Part shown: one piece after another, positions 43,690-52,204 of the stretch
How positions within the stretch are numbered: the stretch's first letter is position 1
How the letters are laid out: each line of letters starts with the position of its first letter
Assembly: GCF_030287445.1 (NCBI RefSeq)
Contig: NZ_JASVWB010000002.1
Location: forward strand, 3,596,001 to 3,660,000
Direction of reading: 5' to 3'
Source of the DNA: Streptomyces sp. ALI-76-A
GTDB lineage: Bacteria > Actinomycetota > Actinomycetes > Streptomycetales > Streptomycetaceae
DNA length: 64,000 bases
The notes under the pieces: model-generated
Database searches by the model: none
The model's input: only the letters and a program-made list of their open reading frames with translations
What the model was told of the DNA's origin: nothing
Made by a program: the position numbers and the translations under genes

Positions 43690-43772
43690 GCGGCCGTTGC
43701 TGAATGGTATAAGCAGAGGTTTTAGGTGCCTCGGGGCATTTGCCCATGTGGGTTCGACTCCCATCGGCCGCA
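43690..43772 (+). tRNA. tRNA-Leu(UAG), reads CUA
   Basis: An 83-nt class II tRNA. The acceptor arms GCGGCCG (43690-43696) and CGGCCGC (43765-43771) pair fully, with A as discriminator; CCA is not encoded. The anticodon stem GAGGT/GCCTC closes the loop TTTAGGT, so the anticodon is TAG. The variable arm (GGGGC-ATTT-GCCC) is long, and the T arm GTGGG-TTCGACT-CCCAT is normal. Confidence 0.95.
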
Positions 43773-43780
43773 CACCTGAA

Positions 43781-43805
43781 GGGGCCGCCCCAGCCGGGCG
43801 GCCCC
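43781..43805. terminator. Hairpin terminator after tRNA-Leu
   Basis: GGGGCCGCCC (43781-43790) and GGGCGGCCCC (43796-43805) pair across a 5-nt loop, between the tRNA and the convergent rdgB gene. Confidence 0.8.
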
Positions 43806-43816
43806 TCCCCCGTTTC

Positions 43817-44419
43817 TCAGCCCAACAGCTCCCGCACCACCGGCACCAACCCCCGGAACGCCTGTCCCCGGTGGCTGATCGCGTTCTTCTCCTGCGGGGT
43901 CAGTTGCGCGCAGGTCCGCGTGTCCCCCTCCGGCTGGAGGATCGGGTCGTAGCCGAAGCCGTTCGTGCCGGTCGGGGCGTGGCGGAGGGTGCCGCGGAGG
44001 CGGCCCTCGACCACGCGTTCCGTGCCGTCCGGCAGGGCGAGTGCCGCCGCGCAGGCGAAGTGGGCGCCGCGGTGTTCGTCGGGGATGTCGGACAACTGGG
44101 CCAGGAGGAGGTCGAGGTTGGCCTGGTCGTCTCCGTGGCGGCCGGCCCAGCGGGCGGAGAAGATGCCGGGGGCGCCGTTGAGGACGTCGACGCACAGGCC
44201 GGAGTCGTCGGCGACGGCGGGCAGGCCGGTGGCCTGGGCGAGGGCGTGGGCCTTGAGCAGGGCGTTCTCGGCGAACGTGACGCCCGTTTCCTTGACGTCG
44301 GGGATCTCGGGGTAGGCGTCCGCGCCGACGAGGTCGTGCGGGAGACCTGCGTCGGCGAGGATCGCCCTGAGTTCGGTGATCTTTCCGGCGTTGCGGGTGG
44401 CGAGGATCAGGCGGGTCAT
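43817..44419 (-). CDS. rdgB: RdgB/HAM1 non-canonical purine NTP pyrophosphatase
   Basis: A 200-residue enzyme: ILATRNAGKITELRAIL at the N-terminus, AVADDSGLCVDVLNG, GIFSARWAG and TGTNGFGYDPIL, all hallmark blocks. It hydrolyses ITP, dITP and XTP to the monophosphates and so keeps deaminated purines out of nucleic acid. ATG start. rdgB and rph lie on the same strand with a lipoprotein gene between them, and rdgB-rph linkage is common in actinobacteria. Confidence 0.95.
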   Translation of the reverse strand: MTRLILATRNAGKITELRAILADAGLPHDLVGADAYPEIPDVKETGVTFAENALLKAHALAQATGLPAVADDSGLCVDVLNGAPGIFSARWAGRHGDDQANLDLLLAQLSDIPDEHRGAHFACAAALALPDGTERVVEGRLRGTLRHAPTGTNGFGYDPILQPEGDTRTCAQLTPQEKNAISHRGQAFRGLVPVVRELLG

Positions 44420-44453
44420 GGGGTCCAGTATCGCGGCCCCGCCCGCCGCCGGT

Positions 44454-44858
44454 TTACGGGGTGCAGACCTTGGTCAGTTCGCCGGCGGCGTCGGTGACGG
44501 GGCTGAGGTCGGGGGTCTCGTCGCCCTTCTCGACCGCCGTGCGGACGTTGGTGACGGCCGCGGCGAGGTCGTCGACCGCCTTGTTGACGTCGGCGTTGTC
44601 GGTCTTGTCGCCGATCTCGTCGAGGTTCTGGTCGATGGAGTCGAGGGACTCCTGCAGCTGCGTCGGGTCGTTGGAGGCGCTTGCGACGGCCTGCTGGAGG
44701 TCCGTGACGCTGTCGGCGATGGCGTCGGCGGTCTGGACGCAGTCCAGTGCCTTGTTGACGGCGTCGCAGCCGGTGGTGAGTCCGACCGTCAGCCCGACCG
44801 CCGCGACGGCGGCGGCGATGGCGGTACGGCGACTTCGGCGGCGTCGGCTCGCGGCCAT
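44454..44858 (-). CDS. Putative secreted lipoprotein
   Basis: A 134-residue protein, not recognised. The signal region SRRRRSRRTAIAAAVAAVGL ends in LTTGC, an imperfect lipobox with Cys as the likely lipidated residue. The mature part is acidic and helical (DAIADSVTDLQQAVASASND, LQESLDSIDQNLDEIGDK), with heptad-like spacing and three Cys in all. The ATG at 44858 follows GGGAGGGA; the open frame to 45029 overlaps rph and is not used. Confidence 0.65.
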   Translation of the reverse strand: MAASRRRRSRRTAIAAAVAAVGLTVGLTTGCDAVNKALDCVQTADAIADSVTDLQQAVASASNDPTQLQESLDSIDQNLDEIGDKTDNADVNKAVDDLAAAVTNVRTAVEKGDETPDLSPVTDAAGELTKVCTP

Positions 44859-45006
44859 GGATCTGTTCCCTCCCGTTGGGGTCAGGCCCCCGGTGGGCCC
44901 CCCGTGCTGGCCGGGCGCACGGTGGTGTGCCGTGCGCCCGTACCCATAGTGACGCGGGGACGGTCGGCGCGGTTGCCCGCGGTGGCCGTCGTTCTTGGGG
45001 CGCCCT

Positions 45007-45744
45007 TTACTTTTCGAGGACCGTATCAAGTGCCTTGCGCTGAAAGGCCGCCAGGTCGGTGCAGCCGGCGACCGCGAGGTCGAGCAGGGAGTTGAGTTCG
45101 TCCCGGGCGAAGGGTTCGGCCTCGGCGGTGCCCTGGACCTCGACGAAGCGGCCGTCGCCGGTGCAGACGACGTTCATGTCGGTGTCGGCGCGGACGTCCT
45201 CCTGGTAGCAGAGGTCCAGCAGCGGGACGCCGCCGACGATGCCGACGGACACCGCGCTGACCGTGCCGGTCAGGGGCCGGCGGCCGGCCTTGACCAGCTT
45301 CTTGGCCTGGGCCCACGAGACGGCGTCGGCGAGGGCCACGTACGCGCCGGTGATGGCCGCGGTGCGGGTGCCGCCGTCGGCCTGGAGGACGTCGCAGTCC
45401 AGGACGATGGTGTTCTCGCCGAGGGCCTTGTAGTCGATGACCGCGCGCAGGGAGCGGCCGATGAGGCGGCTGATCTCGTGGGTGCGGCCGCCGATCTTGC
45501 CGCGGACGGACTCGCGGTCGCCGCGGGTGTTGGTGGCGCGGGGCAGCATCGAGTACTCGGCGGTGACCCAGCCCTCGCCGCTGCCCTTGCGCCAGCGCGG
45601 GACGCCTTCGGTGACGGAGGCGGTGCAGAAGACCTTGGTGTCGCCGAAGGAGACGAGGACGGAGCCCTCGGCGTGCTTGCTCCAGCCGCGTTCGATGGTG
45701 ACCGGGCGGAGTTGTTCGGGGGTGCGGCCGTCGATTCGAGACAT
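45007..45744 (-). CDS. rph: Ribonuclease PH
   Basis: A 245-residue phosphorolytic 3'-5' exoribonuclease: [19 protein letters not shown], the phosphate site [21 protein letters not shown] given here in two parts (RGDRESVRG and [10 protein letters not shown]), [14 protein letters not shown] and VDLCYQED-like [13 protein letters not shown]. It trims tRNA 3' ends. ATG start. Core gene. Confidence 0.97.
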   Translation of the reverse strand: MSRIDGRTPEQLRPVTIERGWSKHAEGSVLVSFGDTKVFCTASVTEGVPRWRKGSGEGWVTAEYSMLPRATNTRGDRESVRGKIGGRTHEISRLIGRSLRAVIDYKALGENTIVLDCDVLQADGGTRTAAITGAYVALADAVSWAQAKKLVKAGRRPLTGTVSAVSVGIVGGVPLLDLCYQEDVRADTDMNVVCTGDGRFVEVQGTAEAEPFARDELNSLLDLAVAGCTDLAAFQRKALDTVLEK

Positions 45745-45770
45745 GGCGCTGAGCCTATCCGTACGTGCGG

Positions 45771-45804
45771 AACGGGCCCCTCCCGCGGTGGGAGAAGGCC
45801 CGTT
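45771..45804 (-). terminator. Hairpin terminator after nagF
   Basis: AACGGGCC (45771-45778) pairs with GGCCCGTT (45797-45804), and an inner CTCCC/GGGAG stem continues it. It lies 40 bp after the nagF stop and before the rph start. Confidence 0.65.
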
Positions 45805-45844
45805 CGAGGGAGCGCGGGCCGTCGGGGACGGTGGCTCGGGTGGC

Positions 45845-46078
45845 TCACATGAGGTCTTCGATCTCCGCGGCGATGGGGTCGGCGTCGGTGCCGATGACGA
45901 CCTGGATGGCGGTGCCCATCTTCACGACTCCATGGGCGCCGGCGGCTTTCAGGGCGGCCTCGTCGACCTTGCCGGCGTCGACGACCTCGGTGCGCAGGCG
46001 GGTGATGCAGCCCTCGACCTCTTCGATGTTGTCGATGCCGCCGAGTCCGGCAACGATCTTCTCAGCCTTGGTGGCCAT
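45845..46078 (-). CDS. nagF: PTS N-acetylglucosamine EIIB component
   Basis: A 77-residue separate EIIB domain. The phosphorylated cysteine is in [14 protein letters not shown] (C24), followed by [13 protein letters not shown] and [13 protein letters not shown]. It passes phosphate from EIIA to the sugar in the EIIC channel. The ATG at 46078 follows AGGGAGAAGGA. It is divergent from the two EIIC genes, as in S. coelicolor, where nagF, nagE1 and nagE2 are clustered. The shared intergenic region has a DasR-type site. Confidence 0.93.
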   Translation of the reverse strand: MATKAEKIVAGLGGIDNIEEVEGCITRLRTEVVDAGKVDEAALKAAGAHGVVKMGTAIQVVIGTDADPIAAEIEDLM

Positions 46079-46194
46079 GTTCCTTCTCCCTGATCCGAAC
46101 CGCTTTTTGGCAGTAACCCACAGTTGGCCCATCTTTGCGAGCGATCGTGGCGCGCGTACCGAAGGATGACGTCACAGCACCCAAATCGTCCGTG

Positions 46195-46210
46195 ACTGGT
46201 CTACACCACC
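46195..46210. promoter_or_regulatory. DasR-responsive element (dre) between nagF and nagE1
   Basis: ACTGGTCTACACCACC matches the dre consensus (ACTGGTCTAGACCAGT-like) in 13 of 16 positions. It lies in the divergent promoter region, 20 bp upstream of the nagE1 ATG. DasR is the GntR-family repressor of GlcNAc use, released by GlcNAc-6-phosphate or GlcN-6-phosphate. Confidence 0.85.
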
Positions 46211-46230
46211 TGACAGGCGGTCGCCAAACC

Positions 46231-47529
46231 ATGAGTGCCGAGAGCGCCGACACCAGTGGTCCCGCGCGCGCCCGTTGGAACCGTCTGTTCCAGGGTCTGC
46301 AGAAGATGGGCCGCAGTCTGCAGCTTCCGATCGCCGTGCTGCCGGCGGCGGGCATCCTCAACCGGCTGGGCCAGCCTGATGTGTTCGGTGACGACGGGCT
46401 GGGGTGGACCAATGTCTCGAAGGTGATGGCGGGTGCGGGCGGCGCGCTGCTGGACGGTCAGCTGGGGTTGCCCCTGTTGTTCTGCGTCGGTGTGTCGATC
46501 GGCATGGCGAAGAAGGCGGACGGTTCGACGGCGCTGGCGGCGGTGACGGGTTTCCTCGTCTACTTCTCCGTGTTGCGCCAGTTCCCGGAGGACTGTCCTG
46601 ACGGGGCGACGGCCGTCACCGGCATCGGCTGTCAGGCGACGGTCGACGGCACGGTGACGGCGTTCACCTTTCAGAACCCGGGTGTGTTCGGCGGGATCGT
46701 CATGGGTCTGCTGTCGGCCTATTTCTGGCAGCGTTTCCACCGGACGAGGCTGGTGGACTGGCTCGGCTTCTTCAACGGCCGCCGGCTGGTGCCGATCATC
46801 ATGGCGTTCGTCGCGATCGCGTTCGCGGCGCTGTGTCTGTGGGTGTGGCCGCCGATCGGTGACGCGCTGGAGAGTTTCAGCGACTGGCTGGACGGTCTGG
46901 ACGCGTGGGGTGCGGGCATCTTCGGGGTGGCGAACCGCGCTCTGCTGGTGATCGGGCTGCACCAGTTCCTGAACGTGCCCATCTGGTTCCAGTTCGGCAC
47001 GTACACCAAGCCGGACGGCACGGTGGTGCACGGGGACATCAACATGTTCCTGGCGGGAGACCCGGACGCGGGTCAGTTCACCTCGGGTTTCTTCCCGATC
47101 ATGATGTTCGCGCTGCCGGCGGCGGCGCTGGCGATCACGCACTGCGCGAAGCCGCACCGCCGCAAGGAGGTGGGCGGTTTGATGCTGTCGGTGGCGCTGA
47201 CGTCGTTCGTCACGGGGATCACGGAACCGATCGAGTACTCGTTCCTGTTCATCGCGCCGCTGCTGTACGTGGTGCACGCGCTGCTGACGGGTGTGTCGAT
47301 GGCGGTGACGTGGGCGTTCGGGGTGCATGACGGCTTCAGCTTCTCGGCGGGCCTGATCGACTACGTGATCAACTGGAATCTCGCGACGAGGCCGTGGGCG
47401 ATCATTCCGATCGGTCTGTGCTTCGCTGCCGTCTACTACGTGATCTTCCGTTTCGCGATCACGAGGTTCGATCTGAAGACTCCGGGGCGGGAGCCGGAGG
47501 AGGAGGTCGAGGACGTCACGAAGGTGTAG
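46231..47529 (+). CDS. nagE1: PTS N-acetylglucosamine EIIC component
   Basis: A 432-residue EIIC permease of the glucose/GlcNAc family: FQGLQKMGRSLQLPIAVLPA, SIGMAKKADGSTALAAVTGF, LLVIGLHQFLNVPIWF and SFVTGITEPIEYSFLFIAP, which contains the GITEPIE sugar-binding motif. It lacks IIA and IIB domains, supplied by separate genes. The loop SVLRQFPEDCPDGAT is an insertion relative to the second EIIC. The ATG at 46231 is weakly supported by AGGCGG. It is highly similar to the next gene. Confidence 0.92.
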   Translation: MSAESADTSGPARARWNRLFQGLQKMGRSLQLPIAVLPAAGILNRLGQPDVFGDDGLGWTNVSKVMAGAGGALLDGQLGLPLLFCVGVSIGMAKKADGSTALAAVTGFLVYFSVLRQFPEDCPDGATAVTGIGCQATVDGTVTAFTFQNPGVFGGIVMGLLSAYFWQRFHRTRLVDWLGFFNGRRLVPIIMAFVAIAFAALCLWVWPPIGDALESFSDWLDGLDAWGAGIFGVANRALLVIGLHQFLNVPIWFQFGTYTKPDGTVVHGDINMFLAGDPDAGQFTSGFFPIMMFALPAAALAITHCAKPHRRKEVGGLMLSVALTSFVTGITEPIEYSFLFIAPLLYVVHALLTGVSMAVTWAFGVHDGFSFSAGLIDYVINWNLATRPWAIIPIGLCFAAVYYVIFRFAITRFDLKTPGREPEEEVEDVTKV

Positions 47530-47594
47530 CTCCACGTAGCCTCATCGTCACGGTTTTCGCGGGTTCCTTATCTCTCCTTCATCGTGCTACAACA

Positions 47595-47623
47595 TGGTCT
47601 ACACCACTGAGTGGTGTAGACCA
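47595..47623. promoter_or_regulatory. Double inverted dre site upstream of nagE2
   Basis: TGGTCTACACCACT (47595-47608) and AGTGGTGTAGACCA (47610-47623) are exact inverted copies about a single G. Each is a dre half-matching DasR site, so together they make a 29-bp perfect inverted repeat. It ends 18 bp before the nagE2 ATG and should act as a strong roadblock or operator. Confidence 0.9.
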
Positions 47624-47641
47624 CCACCCGATGGAGGAAGT

Positions 47642-48892
47642 ATGAGCTCCGCCACCGCAACGGCGACCCCCGCCAAGAAGCGGGGATCCGGCCTGTTCCA
47701 GGGCCTGCAGAAGGTCGGCCGCAGCCTGCAGCTCCCGATCGCCGTGCTGCCGGCGGCGGGTCTGCTGCTGCGGTTCGGCCAGCCCGACGTGTTCGGCAAG
47801 GACGGCCTCGGCTGGGACAAGGTCGCGGCCGTGTTCGCCACCGCCGGTGGCGCGATCTTCGACAACCTGCCGATGCTGTTCTGCATCGGTGTCGCGATCG
47901 GCTTCGCCAAGAAGGCCGACGGCTCCACCGCGCTGGCCGCCCTGGTCGGCTTCCTGGTCTACAGCAACGTCCTGAAGGCGTTCCCGGTCACCGAGGCGAA
48001 GGTCCAGGCCGGCGCGGACATAGCCGCGACCTACAACAACCCCGGTGTCCTCGGCGGCATCATCATGGGTCTGCTGTCCGCCGTGCTGTGGCAGCGGTTC
48101 CACCGCACCCGGCTGGTGGACTGGCTCGGCTTCTTCAACGGCCGCCGCCTGGTGCCGATCATCATGGCGTTCGTCGGCACGATCATGGGTGTCTTCTTCG
48201 GGCTGGTCTGGGAGCCGATCGGCGAGGTCATCTCCGACTTCGGCGAGTGGATGACCGGTCTCGGTGCCTTCGGCGCGGGTCTGTTCGGCCTCATCAACCG
48301 CGCGCTGATCCCGATCGGCATGCACCAGTTCGTCAACACCGTCTCGTGGTTCCAGATCGGTGACTTCACGGACGCCTCGGGCGCGGTCGTCCACGGCGAC
48401 CTGAACCGCTTCTTCGCCGGTGACCCGACCGCCGGTCAGTTCATGTCCGGCTTCTTCCCGATCATGATGTTCGGTCTGCCCGCCGCCGCGATCGCGATCG
48501 CCCACTGTGCGCGTCCCGAGCGCCGCAAGGCCGTGATGGGCATGATGATCTCGCTGGCGCTGACCTCGTTCGTGACCGGTGTGACCGAGCCGATCGAGTT
48601 CGCGTTCATGTTCATCGCCCCGCTGCTGTATGTGATCCACGCGGTGCTCACGGCCATCTCGATGGCGGTCACCTGGGCGCTCGGCGTCCACGCGGGCTTC
48701 ACCTTCTCCGCGGGCTTCATCGACTACGCGCTGAACTGGAACCTCGCCACCAAACCCTGGCTGATCATCCCGATCGGCCTGGTCTTCGCGGCGATCTACT
48801 ACTCCGTCTTCCGCTTCGCCATCACCAAGTTCAACCTCCCCACCCCGGGCCGCGAGCCCGAGGAGGAGGTCGAGGACCTCACCAAGGCGTGA
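47642..48892 (+). CDS. nagE2: PTS N-acetylglucosamine EIIC component
   Basis: A 416-residue EIIC permease, close paralogue of nagE1: LFQGLQKVGRSLQLPIAVLP, GFAKKADGSTALAALVGFLV, PIGMHQFVNTVSWF and the sugar motif GVTEPIEFAFMF. Length and N-terminus match the main GlcNAc permease of S. coelicolor. The ATG at 47642 follows GGAGGAAG. Expression is probably controlled by the double dre site. It ends with EPEEEVEDLTKA, like nagE1. Confidence 0.95.
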   Translation: MSSATATATPAKKRGSGLFQGLQKVGRSLQLPIAVLPAAGLLLRFGQPDVFGKDGLGWDKVAAVFATAGGAIFDNLPMLFCIGVAIGFAKKADGSTALAALVGFLVYSNVLKAFPVTEAKVQAGADIAATYNNPGVLGGIIMGLLSAVLWQRFHRTRLVDWLGFFNGRRLVPIIMAFVGTIMGVFFGLVWEPIGEVISDFGEWMTGLGAFGAGLFGLINRALIPIGMHQFVNTVSWFQIGDFTDASGAVVHGDLNRFFAGDPTAGQFMSGFFPIMMFGLPAAAIAIAHCARPERRKAVMGMMISLALTSFVTGVTEPIEFAFMFIAPLLYVIHAVLTAISMAVTWALGVHAGFTFSAGFIDYALNWNLATKPWLIIPIGLVFAAIYYSVFRFAITKFNLPTPGREPEEEVEDLTKA

Positions 48893-48911
48893 GCCTCGCC
48901 GTACGGCAGGA

Positions 48912-48948
48912 CGAAGGCCCCGGAACCGACGAGGTTCCGGGGCCTTCG
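48912..48948. terminator. Hairpin terminator between nagE2 and the MBL gene
   Basis: CGAAGGCCCCGGAACC (48912-48927) and its perfect complement (48933-48948) with a 5-nt loop lie between convergent genes. Confidence 0.9.
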
Positions 48949-48963
48949 CGCGCGTACGGAAGG

Positions 48964-49716
48964 CTAGATCTCGTACGACATCCTCGGCACCGCCAGTTCC
49001 ACCGGGCCGTCGAACACCGCGCGCGCGTCGGTGAGGTTGACCTGCGGGTCGGTCCACGGGGGGATGTGGGTGAGGACCAGGCGGCGGGCGCCTGCCCGGG
49101 CCGCCGTCTCACCCGCCTCGCGGCCGTTGAGGTGCAGGTCGGGGATGCTCTCCTTGCCGTGCGTGAAGGCGGCCTCGCACAGGAACAGGTCGGCGTCGCG
49201 GGCGAGTTCGTCCAGGGCGGGGGTGACGCCCGTGTCGCCGGAGTACGTGACGGTCTTCCCGCCGTGCTCGACGCGGATGCCGTACGCCTCGACCGGGTGG
49301 GCCACCCGTTCGGTGTGGACCGTGAACGGACCGAGGTCGAAGGTGGACGGCTTGACCGTGTGGAAGTCGAAGACCTCGCTCATGGAGGAGGCGGTGGGGG
49401 TGTCCGCGTAGGCCGTGGTGAGACGGTGTTCCGTGCCCTCGGGTCCGTAGACGGGGATCGGGTCGCAGCGGCCGCCGTCGTGACGGTAGTAGCGCGCGAC
49501 GAAGTACGCGCACATGTCGATGCAGTGGTCGGCGTGCAGATGGCTGAGGAAGATCGCGTCGAGGTCGTAGAGACCGCAGTGGCGCTGCAACTCGCCCAGG
49601 GCACCGTTGCCCATGTCGAGGAGCAGCCGGAAGCCGTCGGCCTCTAGGAGGTAGCTCGAACAGGCCGATTCCGCGGACGGGAACGACCCCGAGCAGCCGA
49701 CGACGGTGAGCTTCAT
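48964..49716 (-). CDS. MBL-fold metal-dependent hydrolase (RNase Z/PhnP-like)
   Basis: A 250-residue metallo-beta-lactamase-fold enzyme: TVVGCSGSFPSAESACSSYL, LLLDMGNGALGEL, the metal motif LSHLHADHCIDM (H-x-H-x-D-H), VTYSGDTG and LVLTHIPP. Family members act as phosphodiesterases or on 3'-tRNA-like substrates; the substrate is unknown here. The ATG at 49716 follows GGAGGT; a longer frame to 49917 is ruled out by this. Confidence 0.9.
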   Translation of the reverse strand: MKLTVVGCSGSFPSAESACSSYLLEADGFRLLLDMGNGALGELQRHCGLYDLDAIFLSHLHADHCIDMCAYFVARYYRHDGGRCDPIPVYGPEGTEHRLTTAYADTPTASSMSEVFDFHTVKPSTFDLGPFTVHTERVAHPVEAYGIRVEHGGKTVTYSGDTGVTPALDELARDADLFLCEAAFTHGKESIPDLHLNGREAGETAARAGARRLVLTHIPPWTDPQVNLTDARAVFDGPVELAVPRMSYEI

Positions 49717-49940
49717 GAAGCAGAAACCTCCGCTGGCGGGAAATCCGGAAGATCGGTAACAGGGCGTCGGGCGGGTCGTGCGGTCCGTCGAGCGTAAGGC
49801 GCGAAACCCATGGTCGCTCCTCCGCCAAGGGCTGTTGTGGGCGAACTCACCTGTGGTGTCACCGGTTCGGCTGGACCCGGGGCGCATGGGACTAGCGAGG
49901 GGGCGCGCGGTGGTCATCGCGCGCCGGTAACGTCGTGCGT

Positions 49941-50390
49941 ATGGACACGTCCTGGTGGCTCGCGCTCGTCGCGGTCGTACTGCTCGCGCTGGTCGCCGTG
50001 CTCGTCGACGGCTGGGGGCGGGGGCATCGGCCCGCGGGCCGTCGGAGCCGGCCGCCGGGGCGTCCGGAGGAGACCGGCGGGCGGCCGCGGCCGGCGGAGA
50101 TCTGGTGGGCGAACGTCCCGTACGAGGACGGGCCCGGCGGCAAGGACCGCCCGTGTCTGGTGCTGGTGGTGCACGGGGACCGGGCGACCGTCGCGAAGAT
50201 CACCAGCAAGTACCACGACGAGCGGGCCGGGGTGATCCCGCTGCCGCCGGGGTCGGTGGGCGACACGCGCGGCCGGGCGAGCTTCCTGGAGACGGACGAG
50301 CTGCGCCAGGTGCCGGTGCGGGAGTTCCGGCGCCGGGCCGGGGTGGTGGACCCGGCCCTGTGGGACCGGGTCCGCCACCTGGCCGGCTAG
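49941..50390 (+). CDS. Membrane-anchored PemK/MazF-like protein
   Basis: A 149-residue protein. One N-terminal TM helix (WWLALVAVVLLALVAVLV) and a Pro/Arg-rich linker precede a PemK/MazF fold: RPAEIWWANVPYED, GKDRPCLVLVVHGDRATVAKIT and a final VVDPALWDRVRHLAG. No antitoxin gene is adjacent. Such anchored forms are widespread in Streptomyces and may not be toxins. The ATG at 49941 or the GTG two codons earlier could start it. Confidence 0.8.
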   Translation: MDTSWWLALVAVVLLALVAVLVDGWGRGHRPAGRRSRPPGRPEETGGRPRPAEIWWANVPYEDGPGGKDRPCLVLVVHGDRATVAKITSKYHDERAGVIPLPPGSVGDTRGRASFLETDELRQVPVREFRRRAGVVDPALWDRVRHLAG

Positions 50391-50473
50391 GAGGGCCGGG
50401 GCAGGGGGACGCCGGCTCCGTCGTGGCGCCGGCCCGCTCCCCCACTGCCTCAAGGGCGTGGGAGCCGCCCCCA

Positions 50474-50586
50474 CTCGCCGTACCGGCCGAAGGCCCCCGT
50501 ACGTCCGGTACCAGGACTTCCGGCCGGTACGTCGGGAGCACGCGCCGGACGGCGCTCCCTGACGGGCCGACGTCGCCTGCCTCGGC
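50474..50586. repeat. Second copy of a dispersed palindromic element
   Basis: These 113 bp align without gaps to the reverse complement of part of the 57907-58075 element, with 19 differences by my count (about 83 percent identity). Shared blocks include ACCGGCCGAA, GAGCACGC and CCGGAC. It lies between the PemK-like gene and cysM; no gene is seen in 50391-50628. Confidence 0.75.
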
Positions 50587-50628
50587 GCTGATGCCGCTCG
50601 TGCGGAGTGCCCCGGGGCCGCGCGGGGG

Positions 50629-51585
<957 letters not shown>

Positions 51586-51595
51586 TCAGTGGTCC

Positions 51596-51874
51596 TCAGA
51601 CCATGCCGCCGGCCACGGCCGGCAGGATCGTCACGTTGTCGCCGTCGGTGAGCTTGGTGTTGATGCCGTCCAGGAAGCGGACGTCCTCGTCGTTGAGGTA
51701 GACGTTGACGAAGCGGCGCAGCTGGTCACCGTCCACGATGCGGGCCTGGATGCCCGCATGCCGGTTCTCGAGGTCGGCGAAGAGCTCGGCGAGCGTGTCC
51801 CCGTTGCCTTCCACCGCCTTCTGGCCGTCGGTGTACGGGCGGAGGATGGTCGGGATGCGGACCTCGATGGCCAT
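51596..51874 (-). CDS. MoaD/ThiS-family sulfur carrier (CysO-like) with GG-MV tail
   Basis: A 92-residue beta-grasp protein: VRIPTILRPYTDGQKAVEGN, FVNVYLNDEDVRFLDGINTK and TILPAVAGGMV. CysO carriers of cysteine synthesis end in Gly-Gly after activation; here two residues, Met-Val, follow the GG and should have to be removed. A JAMM protease suited to this is encoded at 53283-53705. The ATG at 51874 is preceded by AGGAG. Operon with cysM. Confidence 0.9.
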   Translation of the reverse strand: MAIEVRIPTILRPYTDGQKAVEGNGDTLAELFADLENRHAGIQARIVDGDQLRRFVNVYLNDEDVRFLDGINTKLTDGDNVTILPAVAGGMV

Positions 51875-52020
51875 GGCTGAGGGCTCCTGTCGGAAGTGGT
51901 CAGGTCGGTGGACGCGCGGGAGCGCAGTACAGCGGGGTGGTGCGGTCAGGATCCCCCACGCCCGGCTGCGTCGGCGCGGGAGGTACCCCCGCCGGCTCGC
52001 GGCCGTGTGGCGGCGGGGCG

Positions 52021-52116
52021 TCAACAGATGGCGCTGGCGAGCCTGCACAGGTCGACGTGCAGCCGCGCCACGAGCAGCATGCCCGGCGTCTTCTCGCTCA
52101 CGTCGTCACAAACCAT
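52021..52116 (-). CDS. Short cysteine-containing leader peptide upstream of cysO-cysM
   Basis: The frame encodes 31 residues from ATG 52116, or 19 residues from ATG 52080: MLLVARLHVDLCRLASAIC. The RLHVDLCR-x-x-S-x-x-C pattern is the conserved actinobacterial putative leader peptide found before sulfur-assimilation genes. It ends with Cys-stop, with a second Cys eight residues before. Translation stalling at Cys codons would report cysteine shortage to the operon, whose first long gene begins 147 bp downstream. No strong ribosome binding site is seen for either start. Confidence 0.75.
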   Translation of the reverse strand: MVCDDVSEKTPGMLLVARLHVDLCRLASAIC

Positions 52117-52204
52117 GGGCTCATCGTATCGATTCCCGGCCCGGATCCCCGTATGTGATCCCACATTGCGGACGCTTTCCGGTCGGAGAGTGAGACTGCC
52201 GAGT

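Noticed and set aside
43690..43772. bldA, the developmental tRNA-Leu
   Set aside because: bldA has anticodon UAA for UUA codons. This tRNA has UAG and reads CUA.
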